DNA of 64,000 nt from Fibrella forsythiae (GTDB taxonomy: Bacteria; Bacteroidota; Bacteroidia; Cytophagales; Spirosomataceae). Positions within the stretch are counted from its first letter, which is position 1; every line of letters begins with the position of its first letter. Below, piece after piece: positions 24,778 to 33,834 of the stretch. The notes under the pieces are model-generated. The model was not told the DNA's origin. It saw only the letters and a program-made list of their open reading frames with translations, and did no database searches. The stretch is from positions 124,001 to 188,000 of the forward strand of contig NZ_JAFMYW010000008.1 of the NCBI RefSeq assembly GCF_017353175.1, in the 5' to 3' direction. The position numbers and the translations under genes were made by a program.

Positions 24778-25275
24778 ATGTACACTGCCTCCGTCAACAA
24801 CGCCGCTCCCGTCAGTATCGATATTCAGCCTACGGGCATCATGCTGAATGACCATCCCTACACGTGGGATCTGTCGAAACTAGGCGAAGGTCAGTATCAT
24901 ATCCTGAAAGATGATCAGTCTTATTCAGTGGAAGTACTATCGGTTGACGCGGCGACGAAGACAGTACAATTGAAAATCAACGGGCGGATTCATGACATTG
25001 TGGCGAAAGACCGGTTCGATCTTCTGCTCGAAAAAATGGGCATGAGCAACGCAGCATCCAGTAAGGTAAACAACATCAAAGCCCCCATGCCCGGCCTTAT
25101 TGTCGGCATCAGCCTGGAAGTTGGCAGTACGGTAAGCAAAGGCGATACCGTGCTGATTCTGGAAGCGATGAAGATGGAGAATAGCATCAAGGCCCCCGGC
25201 GACGGCATTGTGAAAGCTATCAAAGTGCAGAAAGGCGACCGGGTCGAAAAAGGGCAGGTATTGGTAGAGTTTTAA
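24778..25275 (+). CDS. Biotin carboxyl carrier protein-like subunit
   Basis: This 165-residue protein has a C-terminal biotinyl domain (about 97-165). The biotin-accepting Lys lies in the canonical motif LEAMKMEN, inside the beta-hammerhead IKAPMPGLIVGISLEVGSTV and GDRVEKGQVLVEF. The N-terminal half (about 1-85) is a small beta-rich domain as found in biotin carrier subunits of acyl-CoA carboxylases and decarboxylase pumps. In Bacteroidota such subunits often serve propionyl/methylmalonyl-CoA carboxylases. No carboxylase gene is adjacent here, so the enzyme partner is uncertain. Confidence 0.9.
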   Translation: MYTASVNNAAPVSIDIQPTGIMLNDHPYTWDLSKLGEGQYHILKDDQSYSVEVLSVDAATKTVQLKINGRIHDIVAKDRFDLLLEKMGMSNAASSKVNNIKAPMPGLIVGISLEVGSTVSKGDTVLILEAMKMENSIKAPGDGIVKAIKVQKGDRVEKGQVLVEF

Positions 25276-25465
25276 AACGGTCAACACCGCTTTTACCGCA
25301 CTTCATTAATACTAATTGTTTACCGCTTTCGGGTCTGCACTCATAGCAGCTATCCTCCGCTGACCATTGTACCCGGCTTAACAGGCTACAGGAACTGAAC
25401 GATCCTATCTAAATGGAATCGCTCCTTTCCTAGCGTGCGCCTTTCCTACCTTTCGCGGGTTTCCT

Positions 25466-25473
25466 TATCTTTG
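25466..25473 (+). promoter_or_regulatory. -7 promoter element of pyrH
   Basis: TATCTTTG exactly matches the Bacteroidota -7 box TAnnTTTG, 25 nt before the pyrH ATG. A good -33 TTG is not visible at the expected distance; TTTC at 25442-25445 is the closest. Confidence 0.5.
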
Positions 25474-25497
25474 CCCCCGCAAAAAAGGCACCTCTGT

Positions 25498-26232
25498 ATG
25501 GCTCAACAACCCAAGTACAAACGAATCCTGCTCAAACTGAGCGGCGAGGCACTCGCAGGCCCTGGCGGCTACAACATTGACCCGGCCATTCTGGAGCAAT
25601 ATGCCAAAGAAATCAAGCAGGTCGTCGAACTGGGCGTCGAGGTGGCAGTCGTGATTGGGGGGGGCAATATCTTCCGGGGCGTATCAGGCGAACGCTCGGG
25701 CATCGACCGCGTTCAGGGCGATTATATGGGCATGCTGGCCACGGTGATCAACGCCATGGCCCTGCAAAGTTCGTTTGAAAAGCAGGGGTTATTTACCCGC
25801 GTTATGTCGGCCATCAAGATGGAGCAGATCTGCGAACCCTACGCCCGTCGGCGGGCCGTTCGGCACCTCGAAAAAGGACGCATCGTTATTTTCGGAGCCG
25901 GAACGGGGAACCCCTACTTCACTACCGACAGTACGGCCGCGCTGCGCGCCAACGAGATCGAAGCCGATGTGGTGCTGAAAGGCACGAAAGTCGATGGTGT
26001 ATACACCGCCGACCCCATGAAAGATAAAACGGCCACACGCTACACGCACATTACGTTTCAGGACGTTTACGAAAAGAAATTGAGCGTGATGGACTTAACC
26101 GCCTTTACACTTTGTCAGGAAAACAACCTGCCCATCATCGTTTTCAACATGAACGAGACTGGTAGCCTGCTGCGCCTCGTTCAGGGAGAAGATGTAGGTA
26201 CGTTAATCACCGTAGAGTTACCAACAAAATAG
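25498..26232 (+). CDS. pyrH: UMP kinase
   Basis: This 244-residue enzyme of the amino-acid kinase family phosphorylates UMP to UDP. The motifs are [14 protein letters not shown] at the N-terminus, [49 protein letters not shown] and [15 protein letters not shown] chose the ATG at 25498 ([16 protein letters not shown]); the open frame to 25435 includes the promoter. It is followed by frr, a common bacterial order, separated by a 117-bp inverted-repeat spacer. Confidence 0.97.
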   Translation: MAQQPKYKRILLKLSGEALAGPGGYNIDPAILEQYAKEIKQVVELGVEVAVVIGGGNIFRGVSGERSGIDRVQGDYMGMLATVINAMALQSSFEKQGLFTRVMSAIKMEQICEPYARRRAVRHLEKGRIVIFGAGTGNPYFTTDSTAALRANEIEADVVLKGTKVDGVYTADPMKDKTATRYTHITFQDVYEKKLSVMDLTAFTLCQENNLPIIVFNMNETGSLLRLVQGEDVGTLITVELPTK

Positions 26233-26341
26233 AGTTTACTGTCTACAGTTTGCCCGCACCGGCGGACCGGTTTACTGTTGCGCCGCTTCAGGTCTACATC
26301 TGTCCAGAAGCAGCGCAACAGCAAACTGTAAACAGTAAACT
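26233..26341. repeat. Heptad-type inverted repeat between pyrH and frr
   Basis: Arms AGTTTACTGTCTACAGTTTG (26233-26252) and CAAACTGTAAACAGTAAACT (26322-26341) match at 18 of 20 positions. On the minus strand the right arm reads as heptads AGTTTAC TGTTTAC AGTTTGC TGTTGCG. A further partial arm (GTTTACTGTTGCGC) and GGCGGACCG (26261-26269) lie inside. Confidence 0.8.
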
Positions 26342-26349
26342 GATTTCTT

Positions 26350-26910
26350 ATGGAAGAGATTGAATTATACCTCGATGACGCCAAAGAGACGATGGAGAAG
26401 GCGTTCAAACACTTGTCTATCGAGCTGACCAAAATTCGGGCAGGTAAAGCCTCGCCTGATATGCTTGGCGGTATTCAGGTCGACTATTACGGGTCTAAGT
26501 CACCCATCACCAACGTGGCGTCGGTTACCACTCCAGACGCCCGAACGATCGCCATCAAGCCATTTGACCGGAAAATGATCGGTGAAATCGAGAAGGCCAT
26601 TCGCAACAGCAACATTGGCCTTGCGCCCATGAACGATGGCGAGCTGATTCGTCTGAGCGTTCCACCGCTGAACGAAGAGCGCCGCCGCGACCTTCTGAAG
26701 CGCGTGAAGCAGGAGATTGAAGTGGCAAAAGTGAACGTGCGTAATATCCGTAAAGATACCAACGACGCTATCCGTAAACTGACGAAAGAAGGTGTATCGG
26801 AAGATGCCGTGAAGGTAGGCGAAGAGCGCGTTCAGAAACTCACCGATTCGTTTATCAGCCGCGTTGACGACACTTACGCAGCCAAGGAGAAAGATATCCT
26901 GACGGTCTAA
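26350..26910 (+). CDS. frr: Ribosome recycling factor
   Basis: This 186-residue protein has the standard length and motifs: ETMEKAFKHLSIELTKIRAGKASPDML, NVASVTTPDARTIAIKPFDR, IRLSVPPLNEERRRDLLKRVK and VRNIRKDTNDAIRKL. It splits post-termination ribosomes together with EF-G. The start ATG is 9 nt after the repeat arm. Downstream are a long palindrome and a terminator. Confidence 0.97.
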   Translation: MEEIELYLDDAKETMEKAFKHLSIELTKIRAGKASPDMLGGIQVDYYGSKSPITNVASVTTPDARTIAIKPFDRKMIGEIEKAIRNSNIGLAPMNDGELIRLSVPPLNEERRRDLLKRVKQEIEVAKVNVRNIRKDTNDAIRKLTKEGVSEDAVKVGEERVQKLTDSFISRVDDTYAAKEKDILTV

Positions 26911-26912
26911 CT

Positions 26913-27022
26913 CTGTTTCAACGCAGAGGCACAGAGGTATCATAGAGAATATGGAGTAATCAGCCTATGAGAACAAGACTCCGGGTTCTCTATGACACCT
27001 CTGTGCCTTTGCGTTGAAACAG
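26913..27022. repeat. Long inverted repeat after frr
   Basis: Two 37-nt arms (26913-26949 and 26986-27022) match at 35 positions and enclose a 36-nt loop. The arms contain CAACGCAGAGGCACAGAGG, again roughly 7-bp periodic (ACGCAGA GGCACAG AGGTATC). It would form a very stable hairpin in RNA or a cruciform. Confidence 0.85.
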
Positions 27023-27032
27023 TACTAACAAC

Positions 27033-27066
27033 AAAAAACCTGCAAGCGAGAGCAGGCAGGTTTTTT
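27033..27066. terminator. Bidirectional intrinsic terminator between frr and the convergent decarboxylase
   Basis: AAAAAACCTGC and GCAGGTTTTTT form an 11-bp stem with A-run and T-run on either side. It can serve both the plus-strand frr transcript and the minus-strand nucleotide-sugar genes. Confidence 0.8.
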
Positions 27067-27135
27067 AAAGACAGCTAAATGGGTAAGCCCTATGGACTTA
27101 CCGAACGTAAATATAATCGCTGGAACTGATACACC

Positions 27136-28116
27136 TTACTTTTTGGCGAAATCACGGTGGTTGGCCGCCGAATACAGTTCTTCTTTGGGCAGATTGCGGA
27201 AATAATCATACGTAATTTTCAGCCCTTCCTCGCGCGACACTTTAGGCTCCCAACCCAGCAATTCACGCGCTTTCGTAATATCAGGCTGCCGCTGTTTGGG
27301 ATCATCGACCGGTAACGGCTTCAGAATCAGCTTCTGCGACGTACCTGTGAGCTTGATGATCTCCTCCCCAAATTCTTTGATCGTAATCTCGACCGGGTTA
27401 CCAATATTGACCGGATAAGCATAATCGCTTAGTAACAGCCGGTAAATTCCGTCGACCAGATCCGCCACGTAGCAGAACGACCGAGTCTGCGAGCCATCGC
27501 CGAATACCGTCAGGTCTTCACCGCGCAGTGCCTGTCCAATAAAGGCGGGCAACACCCGACCGTCGTTGAGGCGCATGCGGGGACCATACGTATTAAAAAT
27601 CCGGACAATACGGGTTTCCAGGCCGTGGTAGGTATGGTAGGCCATCGTCATTGCTTCCTGGAACCGCTTGGCTTCGTCGTATACGCCACGCGGACCAACC
27701 GGGTTCACATTGCCCCAGTATTCTTCCGGCTGCGGATGAACGTTCGGATCACCGTATACTTCCGACGTAGACGCAATGAGTACCCGCGCTTTTTTCACCC
27801 GCGCCAGACCAAGGCAGTTGTGAATGCCCAGTGAACCCACTTTCAGAGTCTGGATCGGAATTTTCAGGTAGTCGATCGGGCTGGCTGGTGAGGCGAAGTG
27901 TAGAATATAATCGAGTTCACCAGGTACGTGGATGAACTTGGACACATCGTGATGATAAAACTCAAAATTGGGCAGTTTGAACAGGTGCTCGATATTGCGC
28001 AGGTCGCCCGTGATCAGGTTATCCATCGCAATAACGTGATAGCCCTCTTTAATAAACCGATCGCATAAATGCGATCCCAAAAAACCGGCACCTCCGGTAA
28101 TAAGTACACGTTTCAT
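27136..28116 (-). CDS. UDP-glucuronate decarboxylase (UDP-xylose synthase)
   Basis: This 326-residue extended short-chain dehydrogenase has the NAD-binding motif [16 protein letters not shown], active-site STSEVYGDP and [11 protein letters not shown] (Tyr and Lys), and [10 protein letters not shown]. The pattern fits bacterial UXS enzymes that convert UDP-glucuronate to UDP-xylose. It lies 66 nt downstream of ugd, which supplies UDP-glucuronate, so the two steps form one pathway and probably one operon feeding capsule, lipopolysaccharide or glycoprotein glycans. The related dTDP-glucose 4,6-dehydratases differ in the region around [12 protein letters not shown]. Confidence 0.92.
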   Translation of the reverse strand: MKRVLITGGAGFLGSHLCDRFIKEGYHVIAMDNLITGDLRNIEHLFKLPNFEFYHHDVSKFIHVPGELDYILHFASPASPIDYLKIPIQTLKVGSLGIHNCLGLARVKKARVLIASTSEVYGDPNVHPQPEEYWGNVNPVGPRGVYDEAKRFQEAMTMAYHTYHGLETRIVRIFNTYGPRMRLNDGRVLPAFIGQALRGEDLTVFGDGSQTRSFCYVADLVDGIYRLLLSDYAYPVNIGNPVEITIKEFGEEIIKLTGTSQKLILKPLPVDDPKQRQPDITKARELLGWEPKVSREEGLKITYDYFRNLPKEELYSAANHRDFAKK

Positions 28117-28182
28117 AGTTCCTCTGTGAATTCATCTTCGGCATAACCCCCAACTCTATGAAGGAGGCTACACCAAAGCCTC

Positions 28183-29496
28183 TTAACTGTTTACAACTTC
28201 GCGGCCAATCGAGTAATAGGTATACCCCATCTCGCGCATCTGCTCGAGTTCGTAGACGTTGCGACCGTCGAAAATCACTTTGCTCTTCAGCAGCAGGTTC
28301 ATTTTCTCGAACTCCGGTGTGCGGAACATAGGCCACTCGGTCATGATCACCAGCGCATCGGCATCATCCAGGGCGGCGTATGACGTGTGTGCAAACGTGA
28401 TCTGGTTACCCAGAATATTGCGTACATTCTCCATCGCTTCCGGATCATAGGCCGTGACTTTCACACCTTCGGCCAGTAACTCACGAATATTGTCCAGCGC
28501 AGGTGCTTCCCGGATATCATCGGTATAAGGCTTAAACGCAAGTCCCCAGACAGCAATAGTCTTTCCTTTCAGATCATCGCCGAAATGCTTCTTGATAACT
28601 GGCAACAGGCGTTTCTTCTGGGCGTTATTCACATCCATTACCGACTGCAACACTTTGAAGTCGTAGTCGTAGTCCTGCGCGGTTTTGGCCAGCGCCTGTA
28701 CATCTTTCGGGAAGCAACTACCGCCGTAGCCGATGCCGGCAAACAGGAAGCGCTTACCAATCCGGCTGTCGGTTCCGATCCCTTTCCGGATATCGTCAAC
28801 GTTGGCACCTACTTTTTCGCACAGGTTGGCAATCTCGTTCATAAACGTGATTTTGGTTGCCAAAAATGCGTTGGCAGCATATTTGGTCATTTCGGCCGAA
28901 CGCTCGTCCATGAAGATGACGGGGTTTCCCTGCCTGACCAGCGGCGCGTACAACCGGTTCATCACCGCCTTCGCCTTATCTGACTTGGTGCCAATCACTA
29001 CCCGGTCGGGCTTCATAAAGTCTTCCACCGCCACACCTTCACGCAAAAACTCGGGATTCGACACCACGTCGAAATCAACCTTGGCGCTTTTAACGATGCA
29101 GGCATGTACCTTTTCGGCCGTACCTACCGGAACGGTACTCTTATCAACAATAACGGCGTATTGTTCCAGAATAGGGCCAAGATCATTGGCCACACCCAGA
29201 ATATACTTCAGATCGGCTGAACCGTCTTCGCCCGGAGGTGTTGGCAGGGCCAGGAAGATAACTTCGGCACCTTTGATACCTTCGGCCAGATTAGTGGTGA
29301 ATTTTAACCGCCCTTCTTCCACATTCCGGTGGAACAGCACATCGAGGCCGGGTTCGTAGATGGGAATGATGCGGTTATTAAGTTTTTCAACTTTCCGCTC
29401 GTCGATGTCGACGCAGGTAACCTGATTGCCGGTCTCGGCGAAGCAGGTGCCGGTAACCAGCCCCACGTACCCCGTACCTACTACTGCTATTTTCAT
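28183..29496 (-). CDS. ugd: UDP-glucose 6-dehydrogenase
   Basis: This 437-residue enzyme oxidises UDP-glucose to UDP-glucuronate with two NAD. The Rossmann motif MKIAVVGTGYVGLVTGTCFAE opens the protein. The catalytic Cys lies in FAGIGYGGSCFPKDVQAL. VDKSTVPVGTAEK, NPEFLREGVAVEDFMKPDRVVIG and AFKPYTDDIREAPAL are family signatures. It is the first gene of a pair with UDP-glucuronate decarboxylase. The 375-bp upstream gap contains its probable promoter. Confidence 0.96.
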   Translation of the reverse strand: MKIAVVGTGYVGLVTGTCFAETGNQVTCVDIDERKVEKLNNRIIPIYEPGLDVLFHRNVEEGRLKFTTNLAEGIKGAEVIFLALPTPPGEDGSADLKYILGVANDLGPILEQYAVIVDKSTVPVGTAEKVHACIVKSAKVDFDVVSNPEFLREGVAVEDFMKPDRVVIGTKSDKAKAVMNRLYAPLVRQGNPVIFMDERSAEMTKYAANAFLATKITFMNEIANLCEKVGANVDDIRKGIGTDSRIGKRFLFAGIGYGGSCFPKDVQALAKTAQDYDYDFKVLQSVMDVNNAQKKRLLPVIKKHFGDDLKGKTIAVWGLAFKPYTDDIREAPALDNIRELLAEGVKVTAYDPEAMENVRNILGNQITFAHTSYAALDDADALVIMTEWPMFRTPEFEKMNLLLKSKVIFDGRNVYELEQMREMGYTYYSIGREVVNS

Positions 29497-29871
29497 AAAA
29501 AAGGATTATATTCTCTAGACGTTTTTAAGGCTGATCGGCCACAGATCATATTGTACTATTTTGACATGCCCGTTCTGCGGTCACAAAAATAGATGTTTTT
29601 CGGAATAGGACGAGTTTGATACGCAATACACTGACCTAGTGTTTTTTTTGCGCATTATCTACACAGGCATATTATGGCCAAAACACCGGATTTGCCCTCG
29701 ATTATATGGTAATTTATCAGGAAGGAACTACACTATTTTGACAATTTCCGAATATCCGATTCCGTGCATTTTTTATCGAATGGCCAGCGTCAACAACACG
29801 TCCGGAATTTGGTTATCCGGGTGTATATTACTGAATACTTCATCAATACAGAACTCCCTTAACGCAGCTTC
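29497..29871. promoter_or_regulatory. Divergent control region of ugd and the acyl-CoA dehydrogenase
   Basis: No gene is visible in this 375-bp gap. On the minus strand TATTTTTG (29591-29584) matches the -7 consensus and would start ugd about 80 nt before its ATG; no convincing -33 TTG is at the right distance. The plus strand frame at 29639-29875 is low-quality and overlaps the dehydrogenase start, so I do not accept it as a gene. Confidence 0.4.
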
Positions 29872-31023
29872 ATGACTAGCGAAATAGTAGAAAACCAAGT
29901 TGATACTGTACAACTCATACGTGAGTCAGTGCGGGAATTTGCCCTTCGCCATCTGGCTCCGCACGTTCGCGACTGGGATGAGCGGCAACATTTTCCAGCC
30001 GACGAATTTAGGGAAATGGGATCCCTGGGCCTTTTAGGAATGCTTGTCCCGGAAACCTACGGCGGTGCCGGGCTGGGCTATCACGAATACGTAGCTGCCA
30101 TTGTTGAACTCTCGAAGGTCGACGGGGCGGTTGGCCTGTCTATGGCAGCTCATAATTCGCTTTGCACCAACCACATCCTGATGTTTGGTAGCGAGGAACA
30201 GAAACAGACCTACCTGCCCAAACTGGCTTCGGGCGAACATATTGGTGCCTGGGGCCTAACCGAGCCCAATACAGGCTCTGACGCAGGCAACATGCGCACC
30301 CGCGCCGTTCGGCAGGAAAACGGCGACTGGATCCTGAACGGGGCCAAGAACTTCATCACCCACGGCCGGTCGGGCAACGTGGCGGTTGTCATTGCCCGTA
30401 CCGGCGAGCCAAACACGCCGCATAACGCCACGGCTTTCGTGGTCGAACGCAATACGCCCGGCTTCCGCGGGGGTAAAAAAGAAGACAAGTTGGGTATGCG
30501 GGCGTCCGAAACAGCCGAAATGATTTTTGAGGATTGCCGCATCCCCGACAGCCAGCGGCTTGGCGAAGTGGGAGCAGGTTTTGTTCAATCGCTGAAGATC
30601 CTGGACGGTGGTCGTATTTCCATCGCTGCGCTGAGCCTGGGCATTGCGATGGGTGCCTACGAAGCCGCACTAGCCTACGCTCAGGAGCGGCAACAGTTTG
30701 GCCAGCCAATCTTCAATTTTCAGGGAATCTCGTTTAAACTGGCCGATATGGCTACCGACATCGAAGCGTCGCGGCTCCTGATCGAACACGCAGCCGAGTT
30801 GAAAAATCAGCATAAACCCGTAACCAAGGCGTCGGCCATGGCGAAATTGTTTGCGTCGGAGGTATCAGTACGGGTGGCCAACGAGGCCGTTCAGATTCTG
30901 GGCGGCTATGGCTACATCAAGGATTTCCCGGTCGAGAAATTTTACCGCGATGCCAAACTGTGCACCATTGGCGAAGGCACCAGCGAAATTCAGAAAGTAG
31001 TCATTGCCCGGCACATCATGTAG
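29872..31023 (+). CDS. Acyl-CoA dehydrogenase
   Basis: This 383-residue flavoprotein catalyses alpha-beta desaturation of acyl-CoA. The typical segments are the helical N-domain, [19 protein letters not shown] (substrate and FAD contacts), [20 protein letters not shown], a C-domain with [21 protein letters not shown], and the FAD/active-site end [22 protein letters not shown]. The ending [17 protein letters not shown] carries the Glu region typical of short/medium-chain members. It stops exactly where the convergent gene stops, with no base between. Confidence 0.95.
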   Translation: MTSEIVENQVDTVQLIRESVREFALRHLAPHVRDWDERQHFPADEFREMGSLGLLGMLVPETYGGAGLGYHEYVAAIVELSKVDGAVGLSMAAHNSLCTNHILMFGSEEQKQTYLPKLASGEHIGAWGLTEPNTGSDAGNMRTRAVRQENGDWILNGAKNFITHGRSGNVAVVIARTGEPNTPHNATAFVVERNTPGFRGGKKEDKLGMRASETAEMIFEDCRIPDSQRLGEVGAGFVQSLKILDGGRISIAALSLGIAMGAYEAALAYAQERQQFGQPIFNFQGISFKLADMATDIEASRLLIEHAAELKNQHKPVTKASAMAKLFASEVSVRVANEAVQILGGYGYIKDFPVEKFYRDAKLCTIGEGTSEIQKVVIARHIM

Positions 31024-32676
31024 TTAGCGCAGGAGCGTTAGTTCACCCCGGTATTCTTCGCCGGGGAAGCCTGTACGAATCAGGTACGTATAGATACCCG
31101 GCGGGGCGGGAGTATCACCTACCCGCCCCGCCCAGGGTGTTGCATAGCCTTTCGAGTGAAAAATTACACCGCCCCAACGGCTGTAGATAAACACCTCGGC
31201 ATCGGGCATCGATTCGATGTTCCGAAGTGCCCAGGTATCGTTTTTACCGTCATCATTGGGTGTGAACGCCGACGGAATGAATAACCGGTTGGCCACGACA
31301 ATCCGAATTCGCATACTGGCTTCGCACCCCGCTTCGCTCAGCCCGTTTACCTGATACGTTATGGAATCGAGGGGAGTGCAAAGCGGGCTGCTCAACGTGG
31401 GGTCGTCCAGATACCGTGGCGGAGTCCACGTCAGTAGGGTATTGGGCAGGCTGGCCTGAACGGGTAGTGGCACGCCAACGCCCGGTGTAATTCGGTAGTA
31501 CGTTTCGCCCGTAAGCGTCAGCCCCGGCGACACCGTTACGGCCACCGCCTGCGAACTGGTTTCGTTGGTGCAGGTTGTAGCTGAGCTTTTCACGACCGTA
31601 TACGTACCTGACGAATTCACCACCAGTACTGGCCCGGTAGACCCTATCAAATTGCTCTCATCTTTTTGCCACTGATACGACCATTTCGGGTCGTTATCGG
31701 TTGTGAGCGTCACCGAGGCTGGCGAACACACCGCAACCGCCGACAAGGGCAGGCCCTTGCTCAGGATCACGGCAGGTGGTGGCGTCGTGGTGGTACATTC
31801 CACAACCGGTAACTGAAAATCGCGTCGAACAAGGCCAATCCGTTCACCGTTTCGCCACTCCTCTACCTGCACGGTGAAAAGGAATAAACCCTGCCTAGTT
31901 GCCTTCACCGTCAGCTTACCCGTTGAACTGATACGTAAGGCCGGGTTACCGGGAATGGCATTTTGTTCGCTTAACCCCGCCGCCCAGGAAACAAGCGGAA
32001 ATGAACTATGAGAAATGGGCGTAACCAACGGATCGGCAACCGACGTGAATCCGCGCATGGGGGTTACAAGCGAATACCGAAGCTGATCACCGTCGGCATC
32101 GATGGCGCTGAAATCGGTAGTGAAGAGTTTATCCTGGCAAATGTATTCCCCGTTTGGAAACACCAGTTCGGGTGATGAATTGAGTATGTCGGCTCCGTTT
32201 CGCATCATGGCCGGAAACTCCATATAAAACAGCATACCTACATTGGCGCCGTTGGCCAGATTGCTGATATCGTTGTTTCGGCAGCAACGATCCCAGGAAA
32301 TATAATAGCCGTCGGGGTCGGCATACCGGCTTTTATCGAACTGGAAATTTATGTTGTAGACAGCTTTCAGGGTGCGCAGATTTCGCTGCTGAGCGCAAAG
32401 CACGTTTTTATACGCAACGGAGCTAGCCTGTCGAAAAAGCAGCCGAACGGTATCCATCAGGGCGTTATCCCGTTTCCGGAAAATACCCACGGTGGCGCTC
32501 GGGTCCCGATTGCCCGTGTTGGCGTTCAGTTCATTCCAGTACTGGTTCATCTGCACCAGAAAAAGGCCCGGCGTTCTGTTAACCTGCCGCATGGTGAGTT
32601 CACCCCCCATGATGTGCGATGCCCATCCCAACCGGCAAACCAGAAGAAGAAAAAGTACAAACACGTACCTGACCAT
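31024..32676 (-). CDS. Secreted protein with CHU_C (gliding/type IX sorting) C-terminal domain
   Basis: This 550-residue protein has a signal peptide (MVRYVFVLFLLLVCRLGWA) and a large N-terminal beta-rich region with paired Cys residues. PKD/Ig-like segments around residues 310-400 follow (ICTP-like VCSPASVTLTTDNDPKWSYQW). The C-terminal gliding motility-associated domain (about 465-550) reads FIPSAFTPNDDGKNDTW, FIYSRWGGVIFHSKGY and PPGIYTYLIR, which is the type B sorting signal for the type IX secretion system. It is thus probably exported to the cell surface. The function of the N-terminal part is unknown. Confidence 0.87.
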   Translation of the reverse strand: MVRYVFVLFLLLVCRLGWASHIMGGELTMRQVNRTPGLFLVQMNQYWNELNANTGNRDPSATVGIFRKRDNALMDTVRLLFRQASSVAYKNVLCAQQRNLRTLKAVYNINFQFDKSRYADPDGYYISWDRCCRNNDISNLANGANVGMLFYMEFPAMMRNGADILNSSPELVFPNGEYICQDKLFTTDFSAIDADGDQLRYSLVTPMRGFTSVADPLVTPISHSSFPLVSWAAGLSEQNAIPGNPALRISSTGKLTVKATRQGLFLFTVQVEEWRNGERIGLVRRDFQLPVVECTTTTPPPAVILSKGLPLSAVAVCSPASVTLTTDNDPKWSYQWQKDESNLIGSTGPVLVVNSSGTYTVVKSSATTCTNETSSQAVAVTVSPGLTLTGETYYRITPGVGVPLPVQASLPNTLLTWTPPRYLDDPTLSSPLCTPLDSITYQVNGLSEAGCEASMRIRIVVANRLFIPSAFTPNDDGKNDTWALRNIESMPDAEVFIYSRWGGVIFHSKGYATPWAGRVGDTPAPPGIYTYLIRTGFPGEEYRGELTLLR

Positions 32677-32884
32677 ATTTTTTAGTGCATATATACCCGT
32701 CGTCAACACGACTTATACGCTGACCAATTCGGTATGTAAATCTATGATAATCACACGAATACTGCTTTTCTGACGAGGTATTCTTATTAAAAGTAACAGA
32801 CTGCGAATATTATATTTAAACTATTGAATATTATTGCATTTATATATCACAAGTAAAACATAAAGACATTTATTTGATCTGGCT

Positions 32885-33676
32885 ATGATCCGACTTACTC
32901 AACCACAAATGCAGCAGCTTTTTGCGCTGCACGAATACATTCGAGACCAGTTTACCAAGATGGACTGGATTAAACTGGCCTACCTGACCAACAGTCTCGA
33001 TTTGATCGAAGACCACCCGCGTCTCTTGCGAAGCCTCGACTTCAACGATGATGATTATGAAGGAAACAGCCTGCAGGTACTGGCCCGTATCGTTGGCACA
33101 GATTCTGGCTATTTAGCCGATATTGAACAGTTTATTGCAGAGAAAAAAACCAGAGAAAAGTTGCCTGCCGGTAAGCCGACGAATGAGTTTGTTTCAACAA
33201 ATCGTACCGTTATTCCTGAACGGGTCATCCGGTTTGCGCCCGATGTTTTTCAGATCCCCGACAAATCCGTTGAGCCGGATGTGCTTTCCGTGATGATGCC
33301 ATTTGAGGGGCGGTTCAACGGAACGTACCTGGCCATTCGAAATGTGTGTGCCCGGCTGAACATTACCTGCCGCCGTGCCGACGATATCTGGGACAACAGT
33401 ATTCTGATTCAGGATGTGTTCGACCTTATTTTTACCAGCCGCGCCGTTATCACTGACTTTACCGACCGGAATCCGAACGTATTTTATGAGACCGGGGTGG
33501 CTCATACATTGGGTAAACTGGTTATTCCGATCACCCAATCCGTAGGCGACATTCCGTTCGACCTTCGGCATCACCGGGCGCTAACCTACCTGCCTAACCA
33601 GGAGGGGTTGCTCAAACTGGAAAGTGATCTGGAGAAAAAGCTGGCCAGAGTATTCAACGTATCAGGCTCGAAATAG
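32885..33676 (+). CDS. Helical N-domain plus nucleoside-deoxyribosyltransferase/TIR-like domain protein
   Basis: This 263-residue protein has two parts. Residues about 1-85 are helical (LFALHEYIRDQFTKMDWIKL, DHPRLLRSLDFNDDDYEGNSL) and recall effector-associated, death-fold-like adaptor domains. Residues about 130-255 form an alpha/beta domain with SVMMPF (135-140), CRRADDIWDNSILIQD (162-177), SRAVITDFTDRNPNVFYETG (185-204) and VIPITQ. The NPNVFYE-TG segment with Glu202 is typical of the nucleoside 2-deoxyribosyltransferase/TIR-like superfamily. Such architectures occur in predicted conflict systems that cleave NAD or nucleotides. It is a lone gene behind an unusually AT-rich 208-bp leader. 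The enzymatic role is inferred. Confidence 0.75.
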   Translation: MIRLTQPQMQQLFALHEYIRDQFTKMDWIKLAYLTNSLDLIEDHPRLLRSLDFNDDDYEGNSLQVLARIVGTDSGYLADIEQFIAEKKTREKLPAGKPTNEFVSTNRTVIPERVIRFAPDVFQIPDKSVEPDVLSVMMPFEGRFNGTYLAIRNVCARLNITCRRADDIWDNSILIQDVFDLIFTSRAVITDFTDRNPNVFYETGVAHTLGKLVIPITQSVGDIPFDLRHHRALTYLPNQEGLLKLESDLEKKLARVFNVSGSK

Positions 33677-33787
33677 AGAAAATAGCCAATCCTGTCTACA
33701 CATCATTCTATCAGCGAAAAGCTATTGTTAAACTCCCGATTCTCTTCAGATTTCGCACTTAGCTTTCTGAACTAATTCAACTCAACG

Positions 33788-33832
33788 GCGGCTTTTCAGA
33801 AGGCTACATCTGAACTGCCGCTTTCATTTTTT
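33788..33832 (+). terminator. Terminator-like hairpin just before the TonB receptor start
   Basis: GCGGCTTTTCAGA (33788-33800) and TCTGAACTGCCGC (33809-33821) pair at 11 of 13 positions and are followed by TTTCATTTTTT. The T-run ends two bases before the ATG of the TonB receptor. It may end the upstream transcript or act as an attenuator in the receptor leader. Confidence 0.6.
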
Positions 33833-33834
33833 AC

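Noticed and set aside
29639-29875. 78-residue plus-strand frame before the acyl-CoA dehydrogenase
   Set aside because: It has no coding character, overlaps the dehydrogenase start and lies in the control region.
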